Part shown: positions 1 to 12,249 of the stretch, one piece after another
Layout: each line of letters starts with the position of its first letter
Numbering within the stretch: position 1 is the stretch's first letter
NCBI GenBank assembly: GCA_030015575.1
Contig: JASDDO010000006.1
Coordinates: 318,852,361 to 318,916,360 of the forward strand
Length of the DNA stretch: 64,000 nucleotides
Direction: 5' to 3'
From: Agapanthus africanus
Lineage: Eukaryota > Streptophyta > Magnoliopsida > Asparagales > Amaryllidaceae
The notes under the pieces: model-generated
Seen by the model: only the letters and a program-made list of their open reading frames with translations
Told to the model about the DNA's origin: nothing
Database searches by the model: none
Made by a program: the position numbers and the translations under genes

Positions 1-697
1 AGGTGGATACATATATCTTGCTTTGCCTTTATGTTCACACATATATCTGGCTATAGCTACATGTTTACCTTTACTTGATGTTATATAGACTTGGAGAAAT
101 TAGGAACCGCACGATATTTATTTTAACTTATTACAGTTAATTAGCGGCTTTTCCTTTATATGCTCACATTACAGTTTTATGTTGCATATATTATATTCAT
201 GGATTTTCGCATTGAGATATGGATTTTTCATGATGTTTTCTGGATTTGAGGACCGTGGTAGTTTCATGAAATTACGCATTATTTAAAAAACCCGATTTCT
301 CTTGATATGATATTTTAGTATCCACCATGAGATTTATCGGTTCTGATATATATACCCCATGCGAGGAGGAGTCGGGGGCCGTATGAGGGTATATGGTGGG
401 ACCCGGAGGTACCCCAGGGTGAGAAAGGGATTTCAATGGACTATGCCGATAAGGCCTGACAGGGGAAGTGACATTACCTATGACTCGGTGGCTATCGTAG
501 GGATACCGACAGGAGTCATGTATGTATGGATACATCGGATTTCGAGTGTCAGGGCTAGGCACTCGGTTTTCAGAATAGCGTATGCTACGTACCTATCAGG
601 GACCAGTCCTGGTGACAGCACCTGATAGATCAGTATATTTGTGTCGATACTTGACACATTGTTTTCATGATATTTTTACTCCTAAGTATATATAACA

Positions 698-712
698 GTG
701 GAATGGGACGCT

Positions 713-781
<69 letters not shown>

Positions 782-795
782 TGGAATGGGACGCT
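698..795. repeat. (TA)n microsatellite flanked by a duplicated 15-mer
   Basis: About 60 bases of alternating TA lie between two perfect copies of GTGGAATGGGACGCT (698-712 and 781-795). The flanking duplication suggests slippage or a small tandem duplication followed by TA expansion. It is not coding. Confidence 0.9.
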
Positions 796-857
796 AATAT
801 ATATGTATACATATAAATTCATATACATCATCATAATTATTCATGCAAATATATTCA

Positions 858-1100
858 GGATATATGAGATTCACTTGATATTGGATTTAGGATATTTGAG
901 ATTTACTTGATATTGGATTCAGGATATTTAAGATTCACTTGATATTGGATACAGGATATATGAGATTTACTTGATATTGGATTCAGGATATTTGAGATTC
1001 ACTTGATATTGGATACAGGATATATGAGATTTACTTGATTTTGTACATTCAGGGTATATGAGATTTACTTGATATTGTACATTCAGGATTTATGAGACTT
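858..1100. repeat. Tandem repeat, about 33-bp unit
   Basis: About seven degenerate copies of a 33-34 bp unit built on 'acttgatattggattcagg' and 'atatttgaga'. The copies alternate between two variants (ggattcagg and ggatacagg), which suggests duplication of a two-unit block. Confidence 0.85.
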
Positions 1101-1239
1101 ATATGATATGAGAGCCAATTTGGGGGCTGATTTGAGAAAATTGGGATTTGGATTGTCTTGATGGACTTTGGTCCTACCACGATGTCAGAATTCCGTGGAA
1201 ATGACATGTTTCATTTCATACTCCACACTTATTGTTTAT

Positions 1240-1580
1240 GCACTGCTTCATGTATTAGTAGTACCTGATAGAATACCTTCCATGACTGTTGCATTTACAT
1301 ACTCTTATTTTATATGCATTGCTTCATATATTAGTTGTACCTGCTAGAGTATCTTTCATGACTATTGCATATATACATTGTCATATCATTACTTCATGTA
1401 TTACTTGTACCTGATATAGTATCTTATATGATTGTTGCATACCTATTGCATTTATTGTTCATGTATTAATTGTACCTGATATAGTATCTTATATGACTGT
1501 TGCATACAGATTGTCATATTATTGCTTCATATATTAGATGTACCTGCTGATGTACCTTTCATAACTATTGCACACATGAC
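1240..1580. repeat. Tandem repeat, about 70-bp unit
   Basis: Roughly five degenerate copies of a 65-76 bp unit. Each contains 'tgtacctg' (near 1261, 1337, 1407, 1472 and 1540) followed by 'atagtatctt' and 'gactgttgcata'. It is non-coding and adjoins the 33-bp array. Confidence 0.75.
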
Positions 1581-2297
1581 TTTTATTGCTATTAGCTTGC
1601 ATATGTTAGATTCACGCTGTACGTGCATACTTGCGATTACCTGCATATGTTATTTACTATTCATGAGTTGGCAACTCACTCCCATTGTGCTACAGTGTTT
1701 TGCAGGTTGTTCCCCAGAGTAGTCGAGGCAGGCTATTCATCTATCTTATCATCTTTTGCTGCGGATACCGCTTCGGCTCATAGTGTGCAGTTTTGCTTAG
1801 GTGGGTTTTGTGGTTATCCGTTTATGTTCATTGTATATTCGTTGTATCATGTACTATCCATCTACCATTATCTTGTATGACTTAGAGACTTGATGTGAGG
1901 ACGATATTGTATATTATTTTGGTGACTTGGATGTCTTTTATGCAGTTTTATTTATATCGTCTTTTATTTCTTCGCTACGGCGTCGTATATCAGTTGTGGT
2001 GGTTGTTTTCCGTCTTTGGGCGTGTTTTTGCTCCCGTTTGGGGATGCTTTACTTATATTTATGTTGTATCCATTTTTGGGGCTGGTTTTTACAAAGGAGA
2101 TGCTGCCAAAATTTAAAGGAAATAAAGTTGGACTTTTAAAGAATTTGAGTTGAGATTTCAAAGGTTTTAAAAATGTTATTATTTCTTACTACTTTTGATG
2201 GTTTAGATTGCTGGGTTTTCGGCTTACTTAAATTGCGTTACGCCTTTGGATGTTGCGTAGTTTAAGGGCCGTCACGTGCCAATTTCTGGTTGTGACA

Positions 2298-3430
2298 GAT
2301 TTCCCTCCAAAACTACTGAGTACAACCTAGCCTTTTACAAAGAGATCAAACAACACCAGTGGGATTGTGAAGAGCACACAATATCACTGAACCAACACGA
2401 GACCCAATGACCCAAGACTGACCGACGAAATGATCAAAAAATCCGGCTCCACCGATCCAATGTTGCCCAATGAGCCCCATTTTTTTCTGGCTTTCCCTTA
2501 CATCATCCTTATTATATTGTTTGTTTAATCTTATTTTGTGCCTATAAGTACCAGATCAGTGAGCAAGGGAGAAGGAGACTTGGAGACACTTTGAGCTATA
2601 ATTTAATTCTTGTCTTCATTTTCATTTTGAAGCTCTGTACATAGTTGCTAGTTCACCTTGAGTTCTTTACCTTCTCTTGATCTTGCAACATTTTCATTAA
2701 GCTTGCAACTTTAAGTTTTGGTTATTGAACTCATGGTTTGTATCATCACTTGAAGTTAATAATGATTTCATTTTGCACTTGGGTTCTTAGTATTCATTTT
2801 CTATCTCTTTTATTTACTTGCAATTTAATTTCTCACCATTTACTTACTTGCAATGTTGTGTTATTCCTTTTATATCATTTCATTTGCACTTTCTTTTGTT
2901 GTTTTGATGGTTTGTGAATAGTGGTTTTGTTAGGGAAAGAGAGTGGTTGTGTAAATTAAGGTTTTCTTTGCTCGTTTTTTTTGCCCGATATTTTCCCATT
3001 GAACTCAGTCCAAACCTTACGCAAGCGCTCCGTAGGCACCCTACCCTACCAAGGTATCGGTGTTCCTAACCGTGACCGATTGCGTTCGGTTTGGTCGGAG
3101 GCGAAAGTCAAGAGACAAGAATGGACGGACAAGGATCAATAAGCCGGATTTCACTAATACCGTTCTTAAGCACCCTAATCCATATTGTTGCCGATTTAAT
3201 AGTCAAACTCGGCACAAAGTATTAAGTACGGACTTTCCTAACTTACACTAATCTATCTCTATTTCTAACTTATACTTTGCATATACAACACTTAGGTTAG
3301 AAACGAACCGTTCCGACCCATGCTTAACTCGTGATAACAAGAACATAAAATGTTCCATCTCCCTGTGGACGACCCGTACTCATCACGGATAGCTACACGC
3401 GACGCCGTCTTGATTGCGGTTAACTTTAAA
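2298..3430 (+). mobile_element. Degenerate Athila-like LTR remnant
   Basis: The block near 3,370-3,425 (ccctgtggacgacccgtac ... ttgattgcggtt) matches the end of the LTR of the intact Athila element E further right. In E, read on the minus strand, the same order appears: ccctgtggacgatccgcac ... ttgattgcggtc. A TATA-like 'cctataagtacc' near 2,541 could be the old LTR promoter. No partner LTR, primer-binding site or coding domain remains, and the left limit is uncertain. Confidence 0.4.
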
Positions 3431-3824
3431 ACTAGATATGACACACGGAAACCCTAACGATCATCACTCTCTTATGCCTACTCTCTCTTCTCTCTTTCTT
3501 CTTACTCTTCTTCCTTCACTCTTTGGAGATGATGGAAATGATAAAATGGGAGATATAATTATTATGAGCTTGTCACATCTCACCATCTCACTCCTTAGCA
3601 AAGTTTGGGATCATATTACTTCACAAGATTCTTTCATTGGTAGAGTTAAAGCTTGAGTTTGGGGTTTTCTTTGTGGATCATCTTCGACGAGAAAATTGGC
3701 TTGGATGCTTGATCAGGAGGCGACAAAGTTTAGCTCGGATCTTCTACGATTAGGTGGACACGCTATAAAGGTTATAGCCCCTTAAACCCTCCTCTAGTTC
3801 TCTTATTTTTGCAATTCTTGTAAA
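3431..3824. other. Unannotated stretch
   Basis: An 80-residue open frame here lacks a good start and has no recognisable domain. I see no RNA gene or clear repeat. It may be more of the neighbouring LTR debris. Confidence 0.5.
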
Positions 3825-6308
3825 TGTTGGAGATAGTGCCCTCAAAGTCAATTATTGGATCGCAGGTACGTGATTGCAATGATTGAGGCAGGACCTATAC
3901 CGATATGACAGTCTTATTCGAGATGATAGTATGCTATCTAGTTTGTCTTTATCATCGTATACATGCTTTAGTTCACTATTGCATGATGATAGAGCCCTTA
4001 GGATTCTTGCTTGACTACCAGCAGTATGATGGCGATCATATACGTGGGAGCTGGGGTCTGTAAGCACGTCCTTAAAATGTCCCTAGTCGTGGGAGTTTCG
4101 AGACAGGGCATCAATACTCCAGAGTAGACTAGTGTATACAGTCGAGACCCCGACGAGGGGCGGTGGCCGGTCTCACAAGCCACTGGTGTCAGTTGGTTCA
4201 CCTAAGATGTATATAGGTGCTCATTGGGTTATGAGTACACCGGACAGGACTCGCCGGGAACATGCTAGTTGGTATTATACATATCGTCAGATAGCAGTTC
4301 CCCAGTGACATGTGTACAGGTTAGTTTGTCGACCTGAGATCGTCATTTGTCTCGTGTGAGTTCCCACTGTGCTTAGATTACTACCCTACCACGCTCAAAG
4401 GAGTTGTGCAAACAGGTTTTAGTTGGGTACAGTCCCGAGCCACATGGAGGCAGTGAGCGGATCGTCGGGGATTCATCTCTCCCGGTATTGGGGGTGAGAT
4501 CGCGCTGTGTCTAGGAGAGCCATTACACAAAGATCTTGGCCGAGGCAGGAGATTTACTGGTAGGTACTCCAGTAGTATCTCAGGGTGTTCTGGGCCACTC
4601 TCTGACATGACTTATACCGCTAATGGGGGTCTGACGTTACCAGCCCCCTAGGCAGATATGCGATACTCATAGACGAACGGACCGGACTGTATGTATATTG
4701 TCACTGTTAGGCTCAGTAGGGTTTATGAGATGAGTTCGCTCGTCAGCTTCCCTTCCAATCAATACATAGGCAACCGTTACGTACAGCTTGTACCTCTGAC
4801 GTGCTAGAGGTTATACCCGGTGCCAGTATGTTGATGAGTCATTAGAGTCCCCCACAGACACTTTTCCAAGTTCGGGCGAAACGTTGTAGAGGCCGTATGG
4901 TTTTATGGTAAGGTTCGGAAAATGCACGTGCGTTTTCGCACGTGTCATTTTTCGGGCAGATAATACTGGTCGGCTTTGGTTTAAGTCAGATCCGAGTATT
5001 ATACTGTGTAGATATAATATCTTTGTCTCAGATGTATTTGTATTCGGACGTAATACAAATGCGGGTATGTTTATACTGATACGGGGTTATCCTGAAATTC
5101 GTTTCAGGATCGCTTTTGGAAGTTACCAGTTTCTAGTTTTCTATCGGCCGTATTTAACATTCGGTTAAATGAGGATTTATCTTTTCTTCTTGAGGGTGTG
5201 TCATGAGGTAAGTCGTGTTTCTACAAGGTTCTAGAATGGTGACTAGGATGATGCGGTGGCTTGTGACTCGTTTGTTCATTAATGGTGCATTAATGAAAGG
5301 ATGACTAAGGTTAATGAGTCATGCTTTACATTATTGTGTTCATACTAGATGTTATGATAAGTTTGTGCTTATGGTCACCTCCCCCTCTCCTACACTCACC
5401 TCCCTCCTCTCCTATAAGTGGCCGGCCTTCCCATTGAGGAATGATGATGATTGCTAGAAAAAGATTGATATAGTTTTGGACTCATGGAAATTAGATAAGC
5501 CTCATTTCTCATTTCACCCGATTCCAAAAGGCAACTTCATTAACCGTTCGTCCATAACCTTGGACGTAACGAGACAAAGTGTTCTACCCATTCTCTACTT
5601 TATCTTGGTCGTCTCTTTTAGCAAACTTGATGACCGAGTTGCCTCGGTTCAGATGCGAGAGCCCGTTTAAAGATCCGTCGACGTGGTGCCATCTGGACGA
5701 GAAGATTGGAGATTCAGGAGATCGGAGCAGCCGCAACAAGCGTGGGATGATGGTTGAAGACCGAAAGACTCGGATCGTTCGGTATAACTCTTCTACCCAC
5801 TTTGTAGTTTATTAGTTTAGCTTTAATGGCAGATCCGGGTTACGGTACGCGATAGCGCCAGTTGTAAAAAGTTTTTGTTCTGCATTTGGCGTCTGTTAGA
5901 CGGCCGGGACGCTACCGTGGACTTACAGTAAATGCTTGATCTTGTTTTTGGAATTGGTTGCTATGCTTGCTCAAAATTATTGTTTTACGCTTCTGCCGAG
6001 TCGCAAGAGTTGCGACTCTAGCAAAAATTCCATCAAAGATCTAGAGTGATTTGAGAGAAGTATCTTAGGGTTGCTCATTAGTGTAATTTGATTCAAGCAT
6101 ATAATAGACGTTTGCGGATTCCGCTCTGCCGGGAACTAGTCATACGGTTGGTGAAACTCGTTAACAAATTCTTGTGTCTCTCACTGGTTTGTGATTCTTA
6201 TATTTTCGCGCGTTTATCGTTTTATATTTTTCGTTGGTATTACGTTGTTGCGTGATTGATCGTTAGAATTGTTCCGTATATTATCTATCTCCGATATTAT
6301 GCACAACA
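3825..6308 (+). mobile_element. Probable Copia-type solo LTR
   Basis: The segment opens with TGTTGGAGATAGTGCCCTC, very like the start of many plant Copia LTRs (TGTTGG...TGCCCT...CAAT), and closes with '...TTATGCACAACA', giving TGTTG/CAACA ends. The last 200 bases (cttgtgtctctcactgg..., T-rich, then gcacaaca) also have the style of Copia U5. No primer-binding site follows and no coding domain flanks it, so it looks like a solo LTR of about 2.5 kb. The 5-bp flanks (gtaaa and gcagc) do not match, so TSD support is missing. Confidence 0.5.
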
Positions 6309-6876
6309 GCAGCTGCCTACTTAAAGTTGGCAGAGGGCATGGAATAAGCCGAAGCAACCAAAAGAGGTGCAGGCTTTTTTTTCCTTCCTTCTTATGTTTC
6401 ACCTTATACAACTAATAAATTATTCCAAAAAAATAACTTATGTAACTAATAAATCATTCAAAAATATATGTATACTATTTCTCTTCTGAAATCTCATATG
6501 TCTGCCCATCTCTCTGAGCCCCAGCCAAACCAACCCTTGAAAAGCCTTATCCTTCTTCTTTATTTAAAAATATATAAATATTATTTTTTTTAAGAATAAA
6601 AGCAGTGTGCACTGTTCAATAAAATAAATTATAAAATAAAATATTTACAAGATACAGAACTTGTGTATCGAGATAAACAATTCTCGATACATCATTAAAA
6701 AAATACAAACGAAACAAAGAAAATGCTTCTACGGTTTATTTCAAACGCGTTCACAGCCGCTAAATTGAATAATTGCAAATCCCGTTTCTGGAGTCAAAAT
6801 ATGTACCATATGTGAGAGCTTCAAAAAAGAATCAAGATCCTCCCTTATTTATGTTTTTATACGGTAAATGAATGCT
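6309..6876. other. AT-rich intergenic DNA
   Basis: No gene, RNA or clear repeat is recognised. The DNA has many A/T runs and lies between the probable solo LTR and the foldback element. Confidence 0.6.
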
Positions 6877-7290
6877 ATTAATATAAGAGGTTAATGGAGG
6901 AAAGATGCGATATGAGGGAATTTCTTCCTACGGCGTCGAAAAAATACATCCTTCCTTATTTTTTCCGCCGATCGGCACCCACCATCTTCATCGTTATCAT
7001 CTAAGACGTGGGTACACAAAATTTCATATGATTCTACAACCATTTCACCGTTGATTCAGCAATGTAAAAAGTTCTATTGTCGGTAAACCGTTAATTTTGA
7101 ATCCACTAAATCAACGGTAAAATGGTTGTAGAATCACATGAAATTTGGTGTACTCACGTCTTAGATGATAACGATGAAGATGGTGGGTACCGATCGGCGG
7201 AAAAAATAAGAGAGGATGTATTTTTGCGACGTCATAGGAGGAAATTCCCTCCTCCGCCATCTTTCCTCCATTATTCTCTTAATATAAATA
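6877..7290. mobile_element. Foldback (MITE-like) inverted repeat upstream of the bHLH gene
   Basis: Two arms of about 180-190 bp (about 6877-7058 and 7108-7290) are imperfect reverse complements. Matched blocks include the paired 'ccgatcggcacccaccatc' / 'gatggtgggtaccgatcgg', the 'ttcatcgttatcatctaa' block, the 'gattctacaaccat' block and 'taatggaggaaagat' near the outer ends. A spacer of roughly 50 bp separates them. There is no coding capacity. This is the structure of a foldback non-autonomous DNA transposon or a hairpin-forming locus. Its right end is about 140 bp upstream of the TATA box of the bHLH gene, so it may be part of the promoter region. Confidence 0.75.
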
Positions 7291-7427
7291 TATATATATA
7301 TATTCAAAGAAGCCACATTCAACTACAAGCAAGGACCATCTCTGCATCCACCTCTTTATAAGCTTAATTTTGCTACAGGAAACTCTCATGGATCCATTCA
7401 AAAGGGATTCTCTCTTTCTGATCTCTC

Positions 7428-7435
7428 TATAAAAA
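7428..7435 (+). promoter_or_regulatory. TATA box of the bHLH gene
   Basis: TATAAAAA lies in a CT-rich context about 30 bases upstream of a pyrimidine-rich stretch where transcription probably starts (near 7455-7465). It is about 300 bp upstream of the bHLH start codon, with a leader intron in between. Confidence 0.65.
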
Positions 7436-7454
7436 CACTTTACCTCTACTCTAC

Positions 7455-7478
7455 TCTCTCTCTCTCTCTCTCTCTCTC
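7455..7478 (+). repeat. (CT)n in the 5' leader
   Basis: A 24-base CT run lies just downstream of the TATA box, as in many plant 5' leaders. Confidence 0.85.
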
Positions 7479-7529
7479 AACAAAAGAAGCTGAGCTTATC
7501 AAGCCAAGGAATCAAAATTTGATCTCTGG

Positions 7530-7696
7530 GTATTTTCCTCACTCCTGTATGTAATCTTCTGATAATGACTAGTTGTTTATACTAGGAACTGTAGCTATAG
7601 AATTTTCATTAAAATTTTAGATTCTGCATATATATGATGGGTTTTCTGTGTTTGAGTAATATATAATTAACTGTTCATGCTATTGGATTCTTGCAG
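7530..7696 (+). other. Probable intron in the 5' UTR of the bHLH gene
   Basis: A strong acceptor (ttggattcttgcag, ending at 7696) lies 36 bases before the start codon. Candidate donors are at 7530 (g|gtattt) and near 7547-7551 (tgtatgtaatc), so the 5' limit is uncertain. The interval is T-rich, as expected of a plant intron. Open frame continues slightly upstream of the ATG, but that part includes the acceptor and is not protein-coding. Confidence 0.55.
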
Positions 7697-7732
7697 GCCA
7701 AAAGGAAACATTTATATTTCGTACGCGCGCCA

Positions 7733-8689
7733 ATGGACAATTTGGGTTGGGATAATCCATCAACTATATGGAGCAACAGTCACTACCAGAATTTCTCCGA
7801 ATTGGACAACTCCGATTACGATTACTGCATTATAAGCAACAAGGCGGAGCTTGAAGGTTCGTTTTTCAACTCGATCTCGGATCTTCAAGGAGATTCGGCG
7901 CTGATCAACATCGATAGAGTTAATGAAATGGTGGAAATGCTAGCTCCGTCTTTAGATCTCGATTCGATGCTTTCGTCTCATCAGCTTTGTTCTCTCCCTC
8001 CCACAATAGCAGGGAACTTCAACACTTCTCAAGAAGTGCAAATAGCCGCCGATGCCGACGCTGCCATTTCCCTGACATTTCCAAGCGGCAGCGGTGGTAA
8101 CTTCTCTTCATCCGGGGACTCCGAAGTCGAATCATCAAAAAACCGACCAAATTCCAAGAGGAAATTGGAGGGGTTCGAGATAAATTTCGAAAAATCGCCA
8201 AAGTCGAAGAGACACAAATCGGATTCGATTGGTTCGAATATCGATTTCCGACAGGAGAAGAAAGCGTACGAGCCTGACACGGAAGCTATCGCGCAAGTAA
8301 AAGAGATGATTTATAGAGCGGCGGCAATGAGACCAGTGAATTTAGTACTGGAAGAAGCCGGGATTGTAGAGAAGCCGAAAAGAAAGAATGTGAAAATATC
8401 AAGCGATCCACAAACTGTTGCAGCAAGACACAGGAGAGAACGAATCAGCGAAAGGTTGAGGGTGCTTCAGAAATTGGTCCCTGGTGGCAGCAAAATGGAC
8501 ACTGCTTCAATGCTTGATGAGGCTGCAAATTATCTCAAGTTTTTGAAATCACAAGTCACTGCTCTGGAAACCCTAGGTACTTCAAATTGCAGTCCTTTTT
8601 CTACAATGATGCCTTTCAATAACAACCTGCAGCAGGCTTTCCCCATGCAATCTACTGCCCTTTTTACTACCCACCTCTCAAAACCCTAA
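7733..8689 (+). CDS. bHLH87: bHLH transcription factor, subfamily VIIIb (bHLH87/HECATE/INDEHISCENT type)
   Basis: Intact intronless frame of 318 residues, started at the ATG in 'gccaATGGac' because upstream sequence is a splice acceptor. The bHLH domain spans about residues 225-275: basic region [17 protein letters not shown], loop [13 protein letters not shown], helix 2 [16 protein letters not shown] conserved block upstream (about 182-204, with [14 protein letters not shown]) is also seen in HEC proteins. A Lys/Arg-rich stretch (about 140-162) may be the nuclear localisation signal. The N-terminus is acidic and Ser-rich. In the family these proteins act as nuclear dimers, often with SPATULA-type bHLH partners, in organ patterning and hormone response. 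The basic region has Gln and Ala where E-box binders have His and Glu, a known trait of this subfamily, so DNA contact may depend on the partner. 'NYLKFL' and the following 'ALETLG' fit bHLH87 better than HEC1-3. The exact orthologue is inferred. Confidence 0.88.
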   Translation: MDNLGWDNPSTIWSNSHYQNFSELDNSDYDYCIISNKAELEGSFFNSISDLQGDSALINIDRVNEMVEMLAPSLDLDSMLSSHQLCSLPPTIAGNFNTSQEVQIAADADAAISLTFPSGSGGNFSSSGDSEVESSKNRPNSKRKLEGFEINFEKSPKSKRHKSDSIGSNIDFRQEKKAYEPDTEAIAQVKEMIYRAAAMRPVNLVLEEAGIVEKPKRKNVKISSDPQTVAARHRRERISERLRVLQKLVPGGSKMDTASMLDEAANYLKFLKSQVTALETLGTSNCSPFSTMMPFNNNLQQAFPMQSTALFTTHLSKP

Positions 8690-9505
8690 AAAAAATCCAT
8701 CAAGATCATTATTACCTTCATCGATTAGACTTAACCATTTCCTGGCCAAAAACCCTAATTCCCAAAGATAAAGATTTATTATAGAGTTAAAAAGGTTTTA
8801 ACTTTTGGGTGGATTTTGTTATTGTGTCCCTTTTTTACCACCATTATCATTTCCCTTTATCATTAGCAAGCTTTAAGAACTTTAAATTAAAAGTTGCTCT
8901 TTTACTTTCCTTGGGCTTTGTCACGTTTCCCCTCCTGCATTTGCAATTGCATTTGCATGCAAACCCTAATCCAAATACCCATCATGCAATCATAATTACT
9001 CACTAATGAGGAGCAAAAGTTAGCTTTAATCACATCTCTCTCTCTCTCTCTCTCTCCTCTTGTTAAATTACTCATGGCACCTATGATTAAGAGCTGGCAC
9101 AGATATTGATGGGGAGGGAATGTTTGGAAGTGATGGCCATCACATTGGAGTGGAGATTGGAATTGTTCTCCTGCATGAATATTCTCTTCTCTCCCTTAAT
9201 TTGGGTTTGTGCATCAATTGTATGTGTTCAAAATCTCAGTGCTTACTGCAATTGTACTACTAGTCTCAATCTTTTGAAAGAAAAGCCCAAAGTTGAGCTA
9301 AAGAGACATTCCCCTTTGGGTGTGTGCATGTGTGGCAGCAGTGATTGTTCCCTTGATTCTAACCAAAGCGTGCCCTTGAAAACACCACCCACCAATGTTG
9401 TTAATGTTTAGCACATGGAGAGGGAGGGGGGGAGGGAGGGAGAGAGAGAGAGAAAGAAAGAGAACAGACATTAATGTCTTTTTTTGGTGTAGTTGGGTAT
9501 AGATG

Positions 9506-9554
<49 letters not shown>

Positions 9555-9559
9555 AAAAC
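8690..9559 (+). other. 3' flank of the bHLH gene with microsatellites
   Basis: This is the probable 3' UTR and downstream DNA. It contains (CT)n at 9035-9056, a purine run (GA-rich) at 9417-9463, and (CT)n then (CA)n at 9511-9554. A 101-residue open frame at 9106-9411 has no recognisable domain and is probably chance. No clear polyadenylation signal could be fixed. Confidence 0.55.
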
Positions 9560-12249
9560 TTTGTAACAAACTTGGAAAGAGAACTCAAGGAGAGGAATGA
9601 TGTGTTGTGGGCTATCAAGTGGCCAATTGGGGTTTTTGTTTTCTATTCAATTTCCATATATATGTCATCAAACTTTTAAATTATATTTTGAAATTCTTGA
9701 CTCTGAAAAGGGGAGTAATGGTACTTTGAACTAGAATATTTTTTGGAAAAGAAATTGAGCAATTCTGTTTCGAGGAGATCCGCCGGTATATATCTCCCAA
9801 TTAATGCTCGAAAGAGACTTCAGCTCTATATGCGTGCGCATGTAGGTAGCTTTATTCATCGGTTCGGTATTGAATTTATGTACAATTTATGTCTTCTTAT
9901 TAGTTGTTTAGCTGCTGTTGTTGATAGATGAAAGACAAAAGACATAAACTCTGTCTATCAAGAATACTCTATTGCCATGACCTCAGCTCTCAAAAGCACT
10001 CCTTAACAAAATATCGGCAATGTACATTGTTGAAAAGCACAATGACGAGTATATATAACTTCTAAACAATAATGACACACACTACATGCATGCACATATC
10101 ACTCAATCAAGTCACCTAAGATGAATCAGAATTAATTGTTTTTGGTTTTATTTTGGATTGGCAACATTAATCATTTTCTTAATCTACTAATTAAGCTTTG
10201 TTAAACGGTGACTTATATGTCAACTATGAAGACGCCTTCACATTGCATTTTAACATTTCTTTCAACGAAATTGGTCATGTTTTATGATGTTGTCATCCGT
10301 TGTCTAATATATATAATTGCTTTATCCCGACTTAATATAAATATTTAAGAGAATAAGATATCTAAGCAATCAATCGGTATAGATAGTCATGTATACTCCA
10401 TATTACAATCTTATTACTATTCGGATTCATACAAATATGCAATGGAATGTTGGATATTTTTTCGAATAATGACATGATTTGAATCTGTTCACGGTTGTAT
10501 ATTAAATTGCGATTTTCTGAGAGCATGTTCTATTCTTAGTAGTTGTGTCAAAGGATTGGAGCGAAGCGGATGCCAAAACAAGGTTACACTAATAGATTTC
10601 AATTATCCAAGTACCAAAAGAGTGAAGAAATTATGAATCTAAAAGCAAAGGAGAAAATGTGGTCAGAATATCCTAGAAGGGAACGGAAGGAGCTGCCGTA
10701 CTCAAAGTCAAATGCAACGAGACACGGCGTGTGACAAAGAAGTTTGTTAGATGTGGGCCATGGTGGGGACTCCGTGTCCATTTTATTTTATATTCATTCC
10801 TCAGCGTTTAATAACAATCCAAACGAGACGTTAAATTCAACAAAACAATCGACTTTATTGGGCTTTGCAATAAGGAGCAACTTGGACGAAGACGCCTATC
10901 ATGACAAAAATCTCAATAATATGCCTTTTGTTTTATACAATCCAAATTGATTAGACTGAGCTGTACAACCCAAGCTTTTCAACAACTTGATTCAACAACT
11001 TATTAAGAGCTCGCCTTCACCAAATTAAGAACGCCCTAAATTTTAAAGGCAACGATTATTCTTATCCATGACAACGGGGAGAGATCGGAGCAAGAAATGA
11101 TGCACACGGCGAGAAAATTTTAACTTTTGAAAAAAGATGATGCCGATGATGAATGAGTTACAAACTTGGATTTGTCAAGAAACAATTTAAGCCCAAAGCT
11201 TAAGTTGAATTGCTGTCTAACATGTACAATAAAGTAATAATCAAATCAAAACAAATAATTATTTAATAAACCAAATTTAAAACGGACCAACCAAAAAGAG
11301 GAGCAAAACTAAAATTGAAATCAAATGTCTTGACATTAAAAGGCCCAGCTTTGTAGAATCATGCGCACACATATTGTGACACGTCGCTAGGCCTTTATAT
11401 ATAGTCCACCACAAAAAGGATTTTCATATTCAATGTTGGGCTGAAACAATCAAAGTAACTGGGCCATATATATACTTCTTATTGGGCTGATGGATAGAAA
11501 CGTGCATCTATTTGGGGCTGAGCCTTGTTTCTTCTTCTTTGTTCTACCTCTTATTGGTTATTGCTTTTTTACTCTCTAGTTTCTAAAATATATTTTAGCT
11601 ACAAAGAAATAATTTACAGTGCTTTATTAAAATGTTAATGGTATTAACAACTAAAAACATGAAGCCCAAGAAAATTGTAACACTGAATTGGCAGAATTTC
11701 AATTTTGTTGCTAAAAGGCAAAAAGAGTATTTGGGAAATTTATTTGTTTTGAAGGGTGCCAAAAGATTCCAAAAATTAAGCTCACAATAACACGGAATAC
11801 GTGTCCAGCTCTGATTGGCTTTAGAAAGTCGAGGGAGCAGCAGCAGAAAATAGACGTGCCAAACAGAATCTTCTGCGGCCCCAACCATACTAATCCACGT
11901 GTCACTCTTGTAACTGTAGCATCGTAACATCTAATCAACCATCTAGGCAGGAAACACCAAGCTTAACTTTCTCGTCAAGAAAACGGATCGAAAATAAAGA
12001 AAAATATATTTAAAAAAAGGGAAAATATTTCACCGAACCCATTTTCTCTTTTAGCAAATCATAAATTTCAAAACATCAAACGAGGCTCAAACTTTAAGGT
12101 TTCAACAAACACAGAAAATCACAAACAACCACAGATTGAGGTCGTAATCTCCCTCAGATGTTGTCCTCCGTCGATCTTTCTGCAAGCGGTTCTGAATGGT
12201 CGTGATTGAGAGTGAAAATTGGACATGTGAAACTCAATGGGTTGTTGGA
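9560..12249. other. AT-rich intergenic DNA
   Basis: About 2.7 kb with only short open frames (75-111 residues at most) and no recognised domain, RNA gene, LTR end or strong tandem repeat. It separates the bHLH gene from the retrotransposon nest. Confidence 0.6.

Larger units (their letters stand above)
1..2297 (+). mobile_element. Possible LTR remnant (gypsy-type), left end outside window
   Basis: This stretch has no convincing gene. Its right end reads '...GGTTGTGACAG', like the ends of many Tekay/Del-type gypsy LTRs. A 'gagttggcaactcactccc' block followed by a CAG acceptor-like site near 1,660-1,710 is also typical of the transcribed part of such LTRs. No partner LTR or coding domain is present, so the family is a guess from motif style. 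The short open frames inside it carry no recognisable domain. It could equally be unrelated AT-rich repeat DNA. Confidence 0.3.

Noticed and set aside
630-812. Frame rich in Tyr-Ile
   Set aside because: It is the translation of the (TA)n microsatellite.
9106-9411. 101-residue frame downstream of the bHLH gene
   Set aside because: No recognisable domain, and it lies in microsatellite-rich 3' flank. Probably chance.
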